The translations under genes were made by a program, and so were the position numbers. A DNA stretch of 64,000 bases, taken from positions 2,761,644 to 2,825,643 of the forward strand of contig NZ_CP077717.1 of the NCBI RefSeq assembly GCF_019175345.1. Reading direction: 5' to 3'. Below, piece after piece: positions 8,535-18,183 of this stretch (positions are counted from its first letter, which is position 1; each line of letters begins with the position of its first letter). The notes under the pieces are model-generated. The model had not been told where the DNA came from and ran no database searches. It saw only the letters and a program-made list of their open reading frames with translations. The stretch comes from Saccharolobus shibatae B12. Lineage in GTDB: Archaea; Thermoproteota; Thermoprotei_A; Sulfolobales; Sulfolobaceae.

Positions 8535-9554
8535 TTAGCCTTTCTTTATTAGCTTAGCTATGAAAAAACCGGTAATTTCGTGAATATGGGGATGAAATCT
8601 AATCTCGTATTCTACTGAAAATCTAGGATCATTTATAACCTTCTCGTTCTCCCATGTCGTTACAGTACAAGTAGAATAAATTAATACACCATTTTTCTTT
8701 AAAATCTTATAAGCGGAATTTAGGAATTGCTTCTGATATTTATGGAAATTAAGTATATCTTGTTCAATTTTCTTATCGTATAATTTAGGTCTTATCCCCA
8801 ACGCTGAACATGGGGGATCAATAATCACTTTATCGACATCCCTTATATTATAATCCTCGTAAAGATATCTTGAATCTGCCTTGTATATTTCTATTCTCAT
8901 TCCCATCTTATTTACTAAATCCCTTAATTTCTTTACCTTCTTCTCGGTATGATCAAAACCAATAAGCTTAACTCTAGGCTCTAACTGATAAATATGAGTT
9001 AATTTCCCACCGGCATATGCAGTCATATCTACGATTTTCTCATTAGGCTGTGGATCAAGTAAATGAGCAACGTACATCGATGCCTTACCTTGAACGTATA
9101 TTAGTCCATTCTTCAACTCTGATAAATCAGCTAATTTAGGAGAAGTGTATAAGGAATTCGTAACCTCTACTATCAAATCAGTATTCGTACCATAGTATTT
9201 ACCCTCAGCTACTGGTATCTCATTATCACTATAAACTGTAACCATTTTATCCTTGGAATCATTAATTACAACCCTCTTCAGACCCGGTTTGTAAACGTTA
9301 GCACCTAGCATAACGCTCTCAGCAGTTTTCTTATCTACAATAACCTTATTTTGATGAATGTTAATTTCATTTGGTCCTTTTATCTCAGTGTAAATTGCCT
9401 CTTTGAAATCTTCGTCTAACTTAAAATGTGGAAGCTTTTTCAGTATACTTTCTACAGAGGTCTTTAGGGTATTCACCCTAACGTATAATCTAGGATTTGG
9501 CTTCCTTATGGCATCTAGGAAGTCATTCAAGTATTCACCATATACTTCTTTCAA
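8535..9554 (-). CDS. RNA cytosine-C5 methyltransferase (NOL1/NOP2/Sun family) with PUA domain
   Basis: About 339 residues. A PUA RNA-binding domain (about 72-145) is inserted before a Rossmann methyltransferase domain with the SAM-binding segment DMTAYAGGK (177-184). The two catalytic cysteines of NSUN enzymes are present: Cys249 in DPPCSA and Cys296 in YSTCTV. Such enzymes make m5C in tRNA or rRNA, with archaeal members often modifying tRNA. The start codon appears to be TTG at 9554, 8 nt after the beta-RFAP synthase stop, so cotranscription is likely. RNA target not deducible. Confidence 0.9.
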   Translation of the reverse strand: MKEVYGEYLNDFLDAIRKPNPRLYVRVNTLKTSVESILKKLPHFKLDEDFKEAIYTEIKGPNEINIHQNKVIVDKKTAESVMLGANVYKPGLKRVVINDSKDKMVTVYSDNEIPVAEGKYYGTNTDLIVEVTNSLYTSPKLADLSELKNGLIYVQGKASMYVAHLLDPQPNEKIVDMTAYAGGKLTHIYQLEPRVKLIGFDHTEKKVKKLRDLVNKMGMRIEIYKADSRYLYEDYNIRDVDKVIIDPPCSALGIRPKLYDKKIEQDILNFHKYQKQFLNSAYKILKKNGVLIYSTCTVTTWENEKVINDPRFSVEYEIRFHPHIHEITGFFIAKLIKKG

Positions 9555-9562
9555 ATCGCTAA

Positions 9563-10441
9563 TTACGAACTCATCGTACTCCAGAATACCTTAGCACCCT
9601 CATTATTTGGTTCAGATATAAACCCACCAAATCTTGAAATTAACTCCTCACCCTCCCTTTTAGAGTTAACAAATGTATAGACAGCAGGGCCAAAGGAGGA
9701 AAGACCCGCAGGAAAACCAATTTTAGCCATATCATTCATAAGTTTTTTGACCTCCTCAGCTTGCAAGGAGACTTCAATTTTCTTAAATCCCAAATTTTGT
9801 ATTAACGAGATCGCATCTAGTGTCCCTTCTAAATCTCTTTCTGCAACTGATGGAAGTAACTCCATTAAGACTACTCTCGCTAAAGTGTCTAATCCCTCCA
9901 GTTTAGCTTCCTTAAATACCTTAATCTCATCCTTACCAAATATTCTTCTACCACCCTTAAGTACATTAACGTAAATATACCAGGGGAAATTTAGCCTAGC
10001 TATTAATGGGGGAGGAGGAGCAGAGGAGAAATCCGATGGCAGGAGCTCCCTTTTTACTTTAGTGGAATGCCCACCATCTACTATAAAACCCCCGTAATCG
10101 AAGGCGTAAACTCCGACTCCGGATGTTCCACCTCGTTTTACCAATTTGGCTAGCTCATATGAGCTGAGTCTCTTAAAATTATACTCAGCGGATAGCTTAG
10201 CTACTGATAACAGATATTGTGTAGTATGACCAAGTCCTATATGCTCTTCAAAGTCCTCCTCTATACACATTTTAGGGACCTCAAAGGGTAAAGAGACGTC
10301 AGGCTTGAAACAATTGCCACTCCTAACCACTATCCTAGGATATTTTAAGGCGACTCCTACCCCACCATCAATTCTGCCGTATTTCCCCTCAAGGTCAAAC
10401 AACGTAATGTGAATGCGTGAGAGCCCAATAATCTTTATCAT
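9563..10441 (-). CDS. Beta-ribofuranosylaminobenzene 5'-phosphate (beta-RFAP) synthase
   Basis: A 292-residue GHMP-superfamily protein. GLGHTTQY and the glycine-rich RGGTSGVGVYAFDYGGFIVDG segment are hallmarks of beta-RFAP synthase, which condenses PRPP with 4-hydroxybenzoate (or p-aminobenzoate) with loss of CO2 and PPi. This is the first committed step of methanopterin-type C1 carriers; in Sulfolobales it serves the tetrahydromethanopterin analogue sulfopterin (family knowledge). It heads a minus-strand run of four genes. Its ATG is only 18 nt from the divergent GTG of the adenylate-forming protein. Confidence 0.9.
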   Translation of the reverse strand: MIKIIGLSRIHITLFDLEGKYGRIDGGVGVALKYPRIVVRSGNCFKPDVSLPFEVPKMCIEEDFEEHIGLGHTTQYLLSVAKLSAEYNFKRLSSYELAKLVKRGGTSGVGVYAFDYGGFIVDGGHSTKVKRELLPSDFSSAPPPPLIARLNFPWYIYVNVLKGGRRIFGKDEIKVFKEAKLEGLDTLARVVLMELLPSVAERDLEGTLDAISLIQNLGFKKIEVSLQAEEVKKLMNDMAKIGFPAGLSSFGPAVYTFVNSKREGEELISRFGGFISEPNNEGAKVFWSTMSS

Positions 10442-10459
10442 AAGAATTAATAAGATTGT

Positions 10460-11842
10460 GTGATAAAAAAGGAAACTGTGAGTCTAGCAACATTACTTTA
10501 TAAGTGGTATAAAGAAACTCCTTCAAAAACCTTTTTAATTGATAAAAATCAGTCAATTACTTACGAACAAGCTGCAAGAGAGGTAGCATACGTTGCTTCC
10601 AATATCTCACCTGGAGATACTGTAGTTCATATGATGACTAATTCCCTTCAGTCAGTAATTAACTACTTGGCAATATATTGGGCTGGGGGAAAGGTAGTTG
10701 CGGTTGATCCGTTAACTTCAGCAGAAGATTTAAAGTTCATTTTGGAGGACTCAATTCCTGATCTAATAATAACCGACGAGGAAATATATAAGAGAGAATA
10801 TGACGTTCTCAAATCGTATAAGGTTATAGTCAATAAGAAAGGAAAAGACATTTTTACGAAACCATACGAGTATAGAGAAGACGAGGTAGGCCTAATTTAC
10901 TATTATGCTGGAATAGCAGGAAGGACGATGCAAGTATTGCATAGTGCTAGTAGGGTTGAACTTAATTCTGCAACGCTTTACAATGCGATTAACCTTAAAG
11001 AGATTAGGGGAATACTGACAGTCCCTATAGCTCACGTCTTAGGAAATAGCGTGTTAGGTGTTATCCTGGAAGCTGGAGGAACGCTATATGTTATGGGTAA
11101 GTTTAACGTCGATGAAGCCATTGAAAGTATAAATAGATATAACATTAACTACCTATCAACTGTTCCAACTGTTTACGATTACTTGAATAACGAGGAAAAA
11201 AAGAAATTAGATAGTTTAGAATTATGTGTAAGCTCTGCTGCTCCGTTGTTTCCATCAACCGTAAACACCTTTAAGAGTAAGTACGGAAAGGATATTGTTC
11301 AACAGTACGGTTTTACTGAAGGTTTAATTATAACTTTCCAGCCCAAGGAACTGGCTGGTGTAATTTCAATAGGAAAACCCTTGCCGGGCGTTGAAATAAA
11401 GATAGTAGATAACGAGGGGAAGGAGAATAATGAAGGGGAATTGTGGGTTAAGGCTCCTTGGCTAATGTTAGGATATAAGGATAGAGAGGAGACAGCTCGA
11501 GCGTTTAATAAGGGATGGCTAAGAACGGGTGATTTAGTTAGGATTGATGAAAAGGGCCTATTGTATTTTAGAGGAATTAAAAAGAGGATGCTAAAATTTA
11601 AGGGATATCCGATATTTCCGAGAGATTTAGAGGAAATCTTGAAGACTCATCCACTGGTGGAAGACGTGAAAGTTGTAGGAGAAGACGCTGGAAATCTAGG
11701 ACAACAACCTGTTGCCTTAGTTAAGGTAAAGGAGCTCAAGACTGGGATTGAAGATGAATTACTTAATTATGTAAATTCTAGGGTAGCTTTTTATAAGAGA
11801 TTGAAGAAAGTTTATGTGGTAGATAGGATTGAGCGAAATTGA
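10460..11842 (+). CDS. Degenerate acyl-CoA synthetase-like adenylate-forming protein
   Basis: 460 residues of the class I adenylate-forming fold. Motifs A5 (QQYGFTEG, 281-288), A7 (GWLRTGD, 352-358) and A8 (RGIKKRMLKFKGY) are present. The phosphate-binding A3 loop is degraded: about 148-160 it reads YYAGIAGRTMQV where S-G-T-T-G-x-P-K-G is expected, with no Lys. The protein ends at VDRIERN, before the A10 motif that carries the adenylation Lys. It may be a catalytically altered enzyme, an acyl/adenylate binder or a half-reaction enzyme. GTG start. It overlaps the thioredoxin gene by 14 nt, indicating coupling. Confidence 0.82.
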   Translation: MIKKETVSLATLLYKWYKETPSKTFLIDKNQSITYEQAAREVAYVASNISPGDTVVHMMTNSLQSVINYLAIYWAGGKVVAVDPLTSAEDLKFILEDSIPDLIITDEEIYKREYDVLKSYKVIVNKKGKDIFTKPYEYREDEVGLIYYYAGIAGRTMQVLHSASRVELNSATLYNAINLKEIRGILTVPIAHVLGNSVLGVILEAGGTLYVMGKFNVDEAIESINRYNINYLSTVPTVYDYLNNEEKKKLDSLELCVSSAAPLFPSTVNTFKSKYGKDIVQQYGFTEGLIITFQPKELAGVISIGKPLPGVEIKIVDNEGKENNEGELWVKAPWLMLGYKDREETARAFNKGWLRTGDLVRIDEKGLLYFRGIKKRMLKFKGYPIFPRDLEEILKTHPLVEDVKVVGEDAGNLGQQPVALVKVKELKTGIEDELLNYVNSRVAFYKRLKKVYVVDRIERN

Positions 11843-12230
11843 TTCATTAATTAGGGAAGTTGCTGAAAGGTTGCAAAAGAAAGCTGAGGAGTATGGTAAA
11901 AAGAAGGAGGATGTTACCTTAGTCTTAACTGAAGAGAATTTCGATGAAGTAATTAGAAATAATAAGTTAGTTTTAGTGGATTGCTGGGCAGAATGGTGCG
12001 CTCCATGCCACCTTTATGAACCAATTTACAAAAAAGTTGCTGAAAAGTATAAAGGTAAAGCAGTTTTTGGAAGATTAAATGTTGATGAGAATCAAAAGAT
12101 TGCAGATAAGTATAGTGTACTTAACATACCTACTACGTTAATTTTCGTTAATGGTCAATTAGTTGACTCTTTAGTTGGGGCTGTTGATGAAGATACTTTA
12201 GAGAGTACTATAAATAAATACTTAGAATGA
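11829..12230 (+). CDS. Thioredoxin with CAPC active site
   Basis: A 133-residue cytosolic thioredoxin. A short charged N-terminal helix (about 1-28) precedes the fold, the redox motif WCAPC holds Cys57 and Cys60, and the cis-Pro loop NIPTT follows. The CAPC dipeptide differs from the classical CGPC and would shift the redox potential. The start is TTG at 11829 inside the end of the adenylate-forming gene, and the end overlaps the ABC ATPase start in an ATGA junction. The three genes thus form a tight operon, suggesting redox control of, or thiol exchange with, its neighbours. Confidence 0.9.
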   Translation: MSEIDSLIREVAERLQKKAEEYGKKKEDVTLVLTEENFDEVIRNNKLVLVDCWAEWCAPCHLYEPIYKKVAEKYKGKAVFGRLNVDENQKIADKYSVLNIPTTLIFVNGQLVDSLVGAVDEDTLESTINKYLE

Positions 12231-12835
12231 TTGAGGTATATGTAAAAAAGAGATTACAAGCTTTTTTGTTAAATGTTAACTTTTCTGAAAAAGGTATAAT
12301 TGCAATTACTGGTAAAAATGGCAGTGGTAAAAGCACATTATTAAACGTGATAGCCGGAATTTTAAAACCAGACGAAGGGTATGTTAAATTAAATAACATA
12401 GATATTACAAATTTACCCATCAATAAGAGAAGCATTGTATTAGTAACTCCAGAAAGTTATATTCCCACATTGGACTTAAAGAAACATCTGACATGGGGGG
12501 CTAAACTAAAGGGAAGAAAAGTAGATGATAAAGAAATAATGGAGTTAGCTAAATTACTCGGAGTTCCAGATGAGAATAAAAAAGTAGGTAATTTGAGCTT
12601 AGGAAATAAAGAGAAAGTGTCATTAGTTACAGCTATTTTAACAAAACCTAATCTAATTTTGGTTGATGAAGGATTCAGTAATATCTCAGAAAAGGAACAT
12701 TTTATTAATGTTTATGTGGATTTATGTAAAAAGAATCAAATAGAACTAATTTATGTTACTCAAGATACTGAAGATGCTAAATTTTCCGATCATCATTACG
12801 TGATGAACAATGGCTCTCTACATAAAGTTTTTTAA
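12227..12835 (+). CDS. Orphan ABC-type ATPase with atypical signature and switch residues
   Basis: A 202-residue stand-alone ABC ATPase. Walker A GKNGSGKST (29-37) and Walker B LILVDE (143-148) are intact. The ABC signature is LSLGN (123-127) instead of LSGGQ, the switch His is Gln179, and the Q-loop Gln is not evident. No permease or binding protein lies nearby. It is coupled to the thioredoxin gene by an ATGA overlap. It could energise an unlinked transporter, but the operon context and atypical residues also allow a soluble, non-transport role. The region after it holds the glnA promoter. Confidence 0.82.
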   Translation: MIEVYVKKRLQAFLLNVNFSEKGIIAITGKNGSGKSTLLNVIAGILKPDEGYVKLNNIDITNLPINKRSIVLVTPESYIPTLDLKKHLTWGAKLKGRKVDDKEIMELAKLLGVPDENKKVGNLSLGNKEKVSLVTAILTKPNLILVDEGFSNISEKEHFINVYVDLCKKNQIELIYVTQDTEDAKFSDHHYVMNNGSLHKVF

Positions 12836-12856
12836 AAGGTTTATAAGATAATTGAA

Positions 12857-12872
12857 AGATTTTGAGAAATCT
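12857..12872. promoter_or_regulatory. Inverted repeat upstream of glnA
   Basis: A perfect inverted repeat with arms AGATTT and AAATCT around a 4-nt centre, about 60 nt upstream of the glnA TATA box. It could be a regulator (for example Lrp-type) site or mark the end of the preceding transcript. No T-tract follows, so a terminator is less likely. Confidence 0.35.
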
Positions 12873-12927
12873 CATGTGAAATCCTACATAAGAATGTGAA
12901 AACTTTCTATGATAATATCTAGCAATC

Positions 12928-12935
12928 TTTTTAAA
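12928..12935 (+). promoter_or_regulatory. TATA box of glnA
   Basis: TTTTTAAA is centred about 26 nt upstream of the glnA ATG at 12958, predicting transcription that starts at the ATG (leaderless). Confidence 0.6.
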
Positions 12936-12957
12936 CTATATATGAGTAGCCACATAC

Positions 12958-14373
12958 ATGCCAAGTACTGCAGAAGATGTACTCAAATTCCTAAAGGAAA
13001 ATAACATAAAATGGGTAGATCTACAATTTACAGATGTCCCTGGTAGACTACATCACATTACAATTCCTGCTAGTGATTTTGATTTAGAATCTCTAAAAAC
13101 AGGTTTCGGTAAATTAGATGGAAGCAGTATAAGAGGATTTACTAGTATTTATGAAAGCGATATGGTGCTATTACCAGTACCAGAAACCATGACACTAGTT
13201 CCTTGGTCTCCTGGAGTAGCTAGAGTATTATGCAAAGTTTTCTGGGGAGGAGGAAAGGGAAGATTTGAAAGAGATCCTAGATTCATAGCAGAGGAAGCTG
13301 AGAAATACCAAGCAGAACAAGGTTACACTTCTTACTATGGTCCAGAATTGGAATTCTTCATGTTTGATAAGGTAAAATTAGACGTAAGTACTCCACAGTC
13401 CGGAACTGGATACAAAATTCATGCAAGAGAGGCTCCATGGAGCGATAGCGGAACCTTTGTAATAAGATTTAAGGAAGGATATTACCCTGCACCACCAGTT
13501 GATCAACTAATGGATGTAAGAGTAGAGATCGTTGATACTTTAGTTAAATACTTTGGATATACCATAGAAGCTACACATCATGAAGTTGCAACTGCAGGAC
13601 AAGGAGAAATAGATTTCAGATTCTCCACTCTTGTAGATACTGCAGATAAGGTCCAAACTTTGAAGTATGTAGCCAAAAACGTTGCTGCAAAACACGGATT
13701 GGTAGTAACTTTCATGCCAAAACCTATTTATGGTGATAATGGAACGGGTATGCATACACACCTTAGTTTATGGACTAAGGATGGAAAGAAGAATTTAATG
13801 TATGATCCTAATGAAGAATATGCAGAGATAAGCCAGTTTGGAAGATATGTAATCGGAGGTCTTTTAACACACGCTAGAGCTTTATCAGCAATAGTGTCTC
13901 CTACTGTAAATAGTTATAGAAGGTTAATACCAGGGTTTGAAGCCCCTGTTTACATTGCATGGAGCAAGGGAAACAGAAGTGCTGTAGTTAGAGTTCCAGC
14001 ATATTACAAAGGAATGGAGAAGGCTAAGAGAATAGAGTATAGACCTCCAGATCCTTCCACTAATCCATATTTAGCATTTGCTGCATTGTTAATGGCTGCA
14101 TTGGATGGTGTGAACAAGAAAATAGATCCAGGAGATCCAGTGGATGAGAACATATATCACCTAACTCCAGAGAAGAGAAGACAATTAGGAATAAAAGAAC
14201 TACCTAGATCATTAAATGAAGCTTTGGATGAGTTGGAAAGTGATAAAGAGTTCTTAAAGCCAGTATTTAATTCGTCATTGTTAGATACTTACATAGACCT
14301 AAAGAGAGATGAAGCACGAAGCTTGCAAGGCTATCCACACCCTATGGAGTTATACTATTACCTAGATTCTTAA
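12958..14373 (+). CDS. glnA: Glutamine synthetase type I
   Basis: 471 residues, standard for GSI. Visible signatures include the N-terminal beta-Grasp [15 protein letters not shown], the DGSSIRGF loop, catalytic-domain [12 protein letters not shown], the ATP-binding [23 protein letters not shown] and the metal/substrate segment [14 protein letters not shown]. It condenses glutamate and ammonia with ATP in the cytosol and forms a dodecamer. It is monocistronic under its own TATA box. The 3' end overlaps the convergent HTH/substrate-binding regulator by 4 nt. No PII (glnK) gene is seen next to it. Confidence 0.97.
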   Translation: MPSTAEDVLKFLKENNIKWVDLQFTDVPGRLHHITIPASDFDLESLKTGFGKLDGSSIRGFTSIYESDMVLLPVPETMTLVPWSPGVARVLCKVFWGGGKGRFERDPRFIAEEAEKYQAEQGYTSYYGPELEFFMFDKVKLDVSTPQSGTGYKIHAREAPWSDSGTFVIRFKEGYYPAPPVDQLMDVRVEIVDTLVKYFGYTIEATHHEVATAGQGEIDFRFSTLVDTADKVQTLKYVAKNVAAKHGLVVTFMPKPIYGDNGTGMHTHLSLWTKDGKKNLMYDPNEEYAEISQFGRYVIGGLLTHARALSAIVSPTVNSYRRLIPGFEAPVYIAWSKGNRSAVVRVPAYYKGMEKAKRIEYRPPDPSTNPYLAFAALLMAALDGVNKKIDPGDPVDENIYHLTPEKRRQLGIKELPRSLNEALDELESDKEFLKPVFNSSLLDTYIDLKRDEARSLQGYPHPMELYYYLDS

Positions 14374-15269
14374 ATTGGTATAAAAATTCCAGAATTTTTT
14401 AACGCATTTTTAAACTCATTAAGGTCTAGGTAGTAGTCGAATTCATAATTTTTTGATGCTTCTTTTAGAATATTGTAATCAATATTTAGTAAGTTTGAAT
14501 AACTTGAAATCCACCTATCCATAGAAGACTTAAACCAGCTAAACGACTCCTCATAGATATTCTTTATTCTCTCCCAATCCATAGTATCGCTTACTGCTAA
14601 TGTACAACAATGCAATGGTGTAAATCTATGCACCTTATGTCCCTTCCTCTCTAAAATTGACAAAAAGGGTTCCCAAATTGCTATACCATCAGCTATTCCT
14701 TTTTCAAGAAAGTCCAACATTTGATACGAACTGTAAGATGGAATGATCTCAATATTCTTGAATTCACTAAATGCCCATATTTCCATACTTGACATCACAG
14801 TTGATGCAATTCTGTTGCACGTTTTGCCTATAATTCCACCTCCACCTTTAGCACCTCCCCCAATAATTCTTATATTACGATATATTGTTGAAAATATCAT
14901 TTGCGTTATTATCGGGGATAAACCTAAATCTAACTTGCCTTCAACTAAGTCCCTAGTCAAATCAATCCCATTTTCATAAATTTTAACAGTAACATTGTAT
15001 CCTCTATTCTCTAAATTTTTGATAAATGGAATTATGAACGGATACTCTGCAGCTCTTATAATCCCTAACCTTAAGAATCTATCTTGAGATAAGCTCACCT
15101 CTAGGTTTTTTCCTAAAACCTTTCTTCTCTTTACTACACCTTCTTTCTCAAGTTCGGATAAGACTTCAGATAATCTACTCTTCGATAATCCAGAAAGTTT
15201 CCCTAGTTCACTTTGAGGAACAGAACCTTTTTCCTTCAAGATAGATATAACTTTATCTTTACTGCTCAT
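14370..15269 (-). CDS. One-component regulator: winged HTH fused to NMT1/ThiY-like substrate-binding domain
   Basis: About 299 residues. Residues about 1-65 form a winged helix-turn-helix of the MarR/HTH_24 kind ([21 protein letters not shown]). The rest resembles the nitrate/sulfonate/HMP-precursor periplasmic binding-protein fold ([38 protein letters not shown]). There is no signal peptide or lipobox, so the ligand is sensed inside the cell. This suggests a transcription factor with a recycled transporter ligand domain. It follows folE by 25 nt, so a link to folate/pterin or pyrimidine metabolism is possible (inference). ATG 15269 is preferred over the TTG two codons upstream. Confidence 0.78.
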   Translation of the reverse strand: MSSKDKVISILKEKGSVPQSELGKLSGLSKSRLSEVLSELEKEGVVKRRKVLGKNLEVSLSQDRFLRLGIIRAAEYPFIIPFIKNLENRGYNVTVKIYENGIDLTRDLVEGKLDLGLSPIITQMIFSTIYRNIRIIGGGAKGGGGIIGKTCNRIASTVMSSMEIWAFSEFKNIEIIPSYSSYQMLDFLEKGIADGIAIWEPFLSILERKGHKVHRFTPLHCCTLAVSDTMDWERIKNIYEESFSWFKSSMDRWISSYSNLLNIDYNILKEASKNYEFDYYLDLNEFKNALKNSGIFIPI

Positions 15270-15294
15270 TAACAATTAATTATTCTAAAAAACT

Positions 15295-15921
15295 CTATAA
15301 TAAGTTTACCTTATTTGCATTATCGAGTAACCTGAAGACATGATTTTGTAAAGCTCTATTAGTCTTAAACAGCCCTCTGTATGCTACTGAAACTAACTTG
15401 GCCTCTTTATCCTTTACTCCTCTGACATATGAACACATATGTATTGCGTTCCCGATCACCATAACACCTTTAGGTTTTATTTCGCTATTCATTATAGCAT
15501 CAGCTATTTGCTCTACTAATCTCTCTTGAATTTGAAGACGAGAAGAGTAATAATTTACAATTCTAATTATTTTGCTAAAACCAGCAACCTTGCCACTATT
15601 GCTAACAATGTACGCTACATGAATTTTTCCAATGATTGGCAACATATGATGCTCACATAATGACGAAAAGTTAACGTCTTTTATTAGTACTATTTGATTC
15701 TTTTCGTATACTTCACCATCTTCGCCTAAACTGAATACCTTTATTTGAGGGGGCGGCGTTCTCAACCCTGAGGTCATTTCTAATAAAGCCTTTGCTACTC
15801 TTTCAGGTGTCTCTTTAAGCCCTTCTCTTTCCGGATTCTCACCTAGTAGTTCGAGAATTTCTCTAATCCTTCTAGCTATTTCTTCTACTAGTTTTTGGTC
15901 ATCTAATTCTGTCTTTTGCAT
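15295..15921 (-). CDS. folE: GTP cyclohydrolase I
   Basis: A 208-residue type I enzyme. The zinc/catalytic motif SLCEHHMLP (Cys89, His91/His92) and the later [11 protein letters not shown] (His161, Cys163) are intact, as is the [13 protein letters not shown] segment. It opens GTP to dihydroneopterin triphosphate, the entry to pterin cofactors such as the methanopterin-like carrier that beta-RFAP synthase (9563-10441) also feeds. The classical FolE is less usual in archaea than MptA-type enzymes. ATG at 15921; it probably shares a transcript with the downstream regulator gene. Confidence 0.95.
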
Positions 15922-15974
15922 ACCGTTTATAGTTTAGTGAAGAAATCTATTATAACTATTTTGTTAAAAAACTT

Positions 15975-17033
15975 CTACAACAGCTTATAAGCAGTTTCTA
16001 ACACGATTGGTTTACCCTTGGTTACTATAAGGGTATCTTCTATACGTATGCCAAACCTGCCTTTCAGATATATTCCAGGTTCGACAGTAATAATCATATT
16101 TTCCTTTAATATTTGCTTAGAATTCATTGAAATTGAAGGACTTTCGTGAATTTCTACCCCAACTCCATGACCCGTAGAATGTATAAAATATTTACCATAA
16201 CCAGCCTTTTCTATAACTCTTCTAGCAATAACATCTACTTCTGAAGCCACTATCCCGTCCCTTACAGTATCTATAGCCTCCATTTGCGCTTCCAAAACTA
16301 TTTCATAGACTTTCTTTGCTTCACTATTCTTAAAGACAAAAGTCCTAGTGCTATCAAAACAGTAACCATTATATTTCGCACCTATATCAAAAAGTACAAT
16401 GTCGTTATTTCTTAACACACGATCTGTAGGAATATGATGAGGATATGCGGAATTCTCCCCAAAGGCCACTATAGATGGAAAAGCGTAATCTTCAGCACCC
16501 ATAGATTTCATAGTCATATCGATAATGCCTGCGACTTGTTTTTCATTAGAGGTTCCTTCACTCAATTTTTCCATTCCAATTTTCATTGCAACGGCAGTGA
16601 TTTCACCGGCTTTTCTTATTCTTTCTATCTCATCGTCATCCTTAACTTCCCTTAACCTTGTTATTTCGTTAGAAAAATCCATTACCTTATACTTTTCTGA
16701 TAATGCCCTATACGTACTCGCATCAACCCAGTTTACGTCTACCATTATGTTATTCTTATTGATAATTTTTTCAATAGCTTTAAATATATTACCCTCAATA
16801 ACATTCTCAAGAATTTTAGATGGGTAGTAAATCACAATATCAACGTCTTTTACATTCTCTGCTCTGTACATATCTAAAGCGGGAACGAGCAAGGTAGAAC
16901 GTGAATCACAATAAACTAACGCTCCTGCCCCAGAATACTCTAGGAAGTAAAATAAATTTGGAGAACCAAGTATTATAGCACAACTATCTTTTTTATCTTC
17001 TAGGATCGTCTTGAGCTTTCTTAATCTATTCAT
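15975..17033 (-). CDS. pepQ: Xaa-Pro dipeptidase (M24 family)
   Basis: 352 residues, cytosolic. An N-terminal creatinase-like domain (about 1-125) precedes a pita-bread metallopeptidase domain. All five dinuclear metal ligands are visible: Asp216, Asp227, His289, Glu318 and Glu332, with the [13 protein letters not shown] and EPGIYL motifs typical of prolidase. It splits dipeptides with C-terminal proline. The ATG overlaps the moaA stop by 4 nt, so the two are coupled, although their pathways are unrelated. The alternative reading, a general M24 aminopeptidase, is less likely given the creatinase-type N-domain. Confidence 0.9.
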   Translation of the reverse strand: MNRLRKLKTILEDKKDSCAIILGSPNLFYFLEYSGAGALVYCDSRSTLLVPALDMYRAENVKDVDIVIYYPSKILENVIEGNIFKAIEKIINKNNIMVDVNWVDASTYRALSEKYKVMDFSNEITRLREVKDDDEIERIRKAGEITAVAMKIGMEKLSEGTSNEKQVAGIIDMTMKSMGAEDYAFPSIVAFGENSAYPHHIPTDRVLRNNDIVLFDIGAKYNGYCFDSTRTFVFKNSEAKKVYEIVLEAQMEAIDTVRDGIVASEVDVIARRVIEKAGYGKYFIHSTGHGVGVEIHESPSISMNSKQILKENMIITVEPGIYLKGRFGIRIEDTLIVTKGKPIVLETAYKLL

Positions 17034-17956
17034 ATTTTATATTTGAAGTTAGGCTCTCTAATAGCTATTGCTATCATAAAGGCCCTTCCTAATAGTTCCT
17101 CTTTAACATCTTCCGAATATTCACCTTTTAATATATCTAATATATCTATTACATTATCTTCTCTATATAAACAAGTCTTTAATTTTCCATCAACAGATAA
17201 TCTAATCCTATTGCATCCTGCACAGAATATTGGATTTGCATAAGGCTTGACTACCTCAACTATTAACCCAGAAGGTAGCACATAACGTGGTCTAAAATGC
17301 TTTTTCCTAATTTGCTTTTTAATAGATATTTTCTCAATATACTCTTCTATTTCTCTTAAATCATCATGTTCTTTAAAAGCTAATTTCCCTAATCCTACTG
17401 GATGTAGTTCTATAAGATGTATCTCATTTACACCTAAATTTTGGGATAGTTCAATAAACTTAAAGACTTCTTCACGATTTCTCCTATTTACAACAAAATT
17501 TAACTTAACTGGTACTAAACCCACGTCTATAGCGCTTTTTATCCCTTCAATTACTCTATCGAAAGCATCTACGCCCGTAATTTTCTTGAATGTCTCTCTT
17601 GAAATAGCGTGAAGGCTAACATTAATCCTATCAAGTCCAGCTAGCTTTAATTTATAAGCCAAATCCTTTAGGAGAAAACCATTAGTTGTCATGGACACGT
17701 CTCTATATCCTAATTGCTTAAGTCCTCGAACAATTTCAACCAGATCTCGTCGTAATGTTGGTTCTCCTCCAGTTAATTTCACAGAGTTTATACCAAAGTT
17801 CTTAGCTACTTTGGCGACTAATAGAATATCTTCTTTACTTAAAATATAATTATCTCCTTCTTCCCCCTCCATATGGCAGAAGAAGCATTCAAAGTTACAT
17901 GCGTGTGTTAACGTTATCCTAAGATCTTCTAATGGTCTACCAAATCTATCAATCAT
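17030..17956 (-). CDS. moaA: GTP 3',8-cyclase, molybdenum/tungsten cofactor synthesis
   Basis: 308 residues. The N-terminal radical SAM cluster is Cys20-x3-Cys24-x2-Cys27 and the second cluster is Cys245-x2-Cys248-x13-Cys262 ([14 protein letters not shown]), which together define Moa[11 protein letters not shown] binds SAM. It converts GTP to 3',8-cyclo-7,8-dihydro-GTP, the first step of molybdopterin synthesis. The C-terminus lacks the Gly-Gly tail that enters the active site in bacterial MoaA. ATG at 17956; the divergent zinc-ribbon gene starts 38 nt away. Confidence 0.92.
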   Translation of the reverse strand: MIDRFGRPLEDLRITLTHACNFECFFCHMEGEEGDNYILSKEDILLVAKVAKNFGINSVKLTGGEPTLRRDLVEIVRGLKQLGYRDVSMTTNGFLLKDLAYKLKLAGLDRINVSLHAISRETFKKITGVDAFDRVIEGIKSAIDVGLVPVKLNFVVNRRNREEVFKFIELSQNLGVNEIHLIELHPVGLGKLAFKEHDDLREIEEYIEKISIKKQIRKKHFRPRYVLPSGLIVEVVKPYANPIFCAGCNRIRLSVDGKLKTCLYREDNVIDILDILKGEYSEDVKEELLGRAFMIAIAIREPNFKYKI

Positions 17957-17994
17957 TAATAGCTTTTTTACCTCAAAAGATTATAAACACATGT

Positions 17995-18183
17995 ATGAAT
18001 GCAGTAATTTGTCCAAAATGCAGAATTAGAATGGACTTTATTGCTGAGTCTGAAAGTACTGATGGCACAAAAAAGGTAATAAGATATTACTATAGATGTC
18101 CAGCATGTGGATCAAGAATTTTAGACTCTAATATAGAGACTATAAAAGATACAACAAATATTTTAATAAAAATTACTCATTAA
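17995..18183 (+). CDS. Small zinc-ribbon protein
   Basis: 62 residues with two CPxC knuckles (Cys6-x2-Cys9 and Cys35-x2-Cys38), a typical one-domain zinc ribbon. Start ATG 17995 is chosen over an upstream in-frame codon at 17932 because the latter would lie inside moaA, and a T-rich TATA-like element (about 17963-17971) lies about 27 nt upstream of 17995. It diverges from moaA and overlaps the convergent kinase gene by 21 nt at its 3' end. Function unknown; nucleic-acid binding or protein contact is possible. Confidence 0.75.
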   Translation: MNAVICPKCRIRMDFIAESESTDGTKKVIRYYYRCPACGSRILDSNIETIKDTTNILIKITH

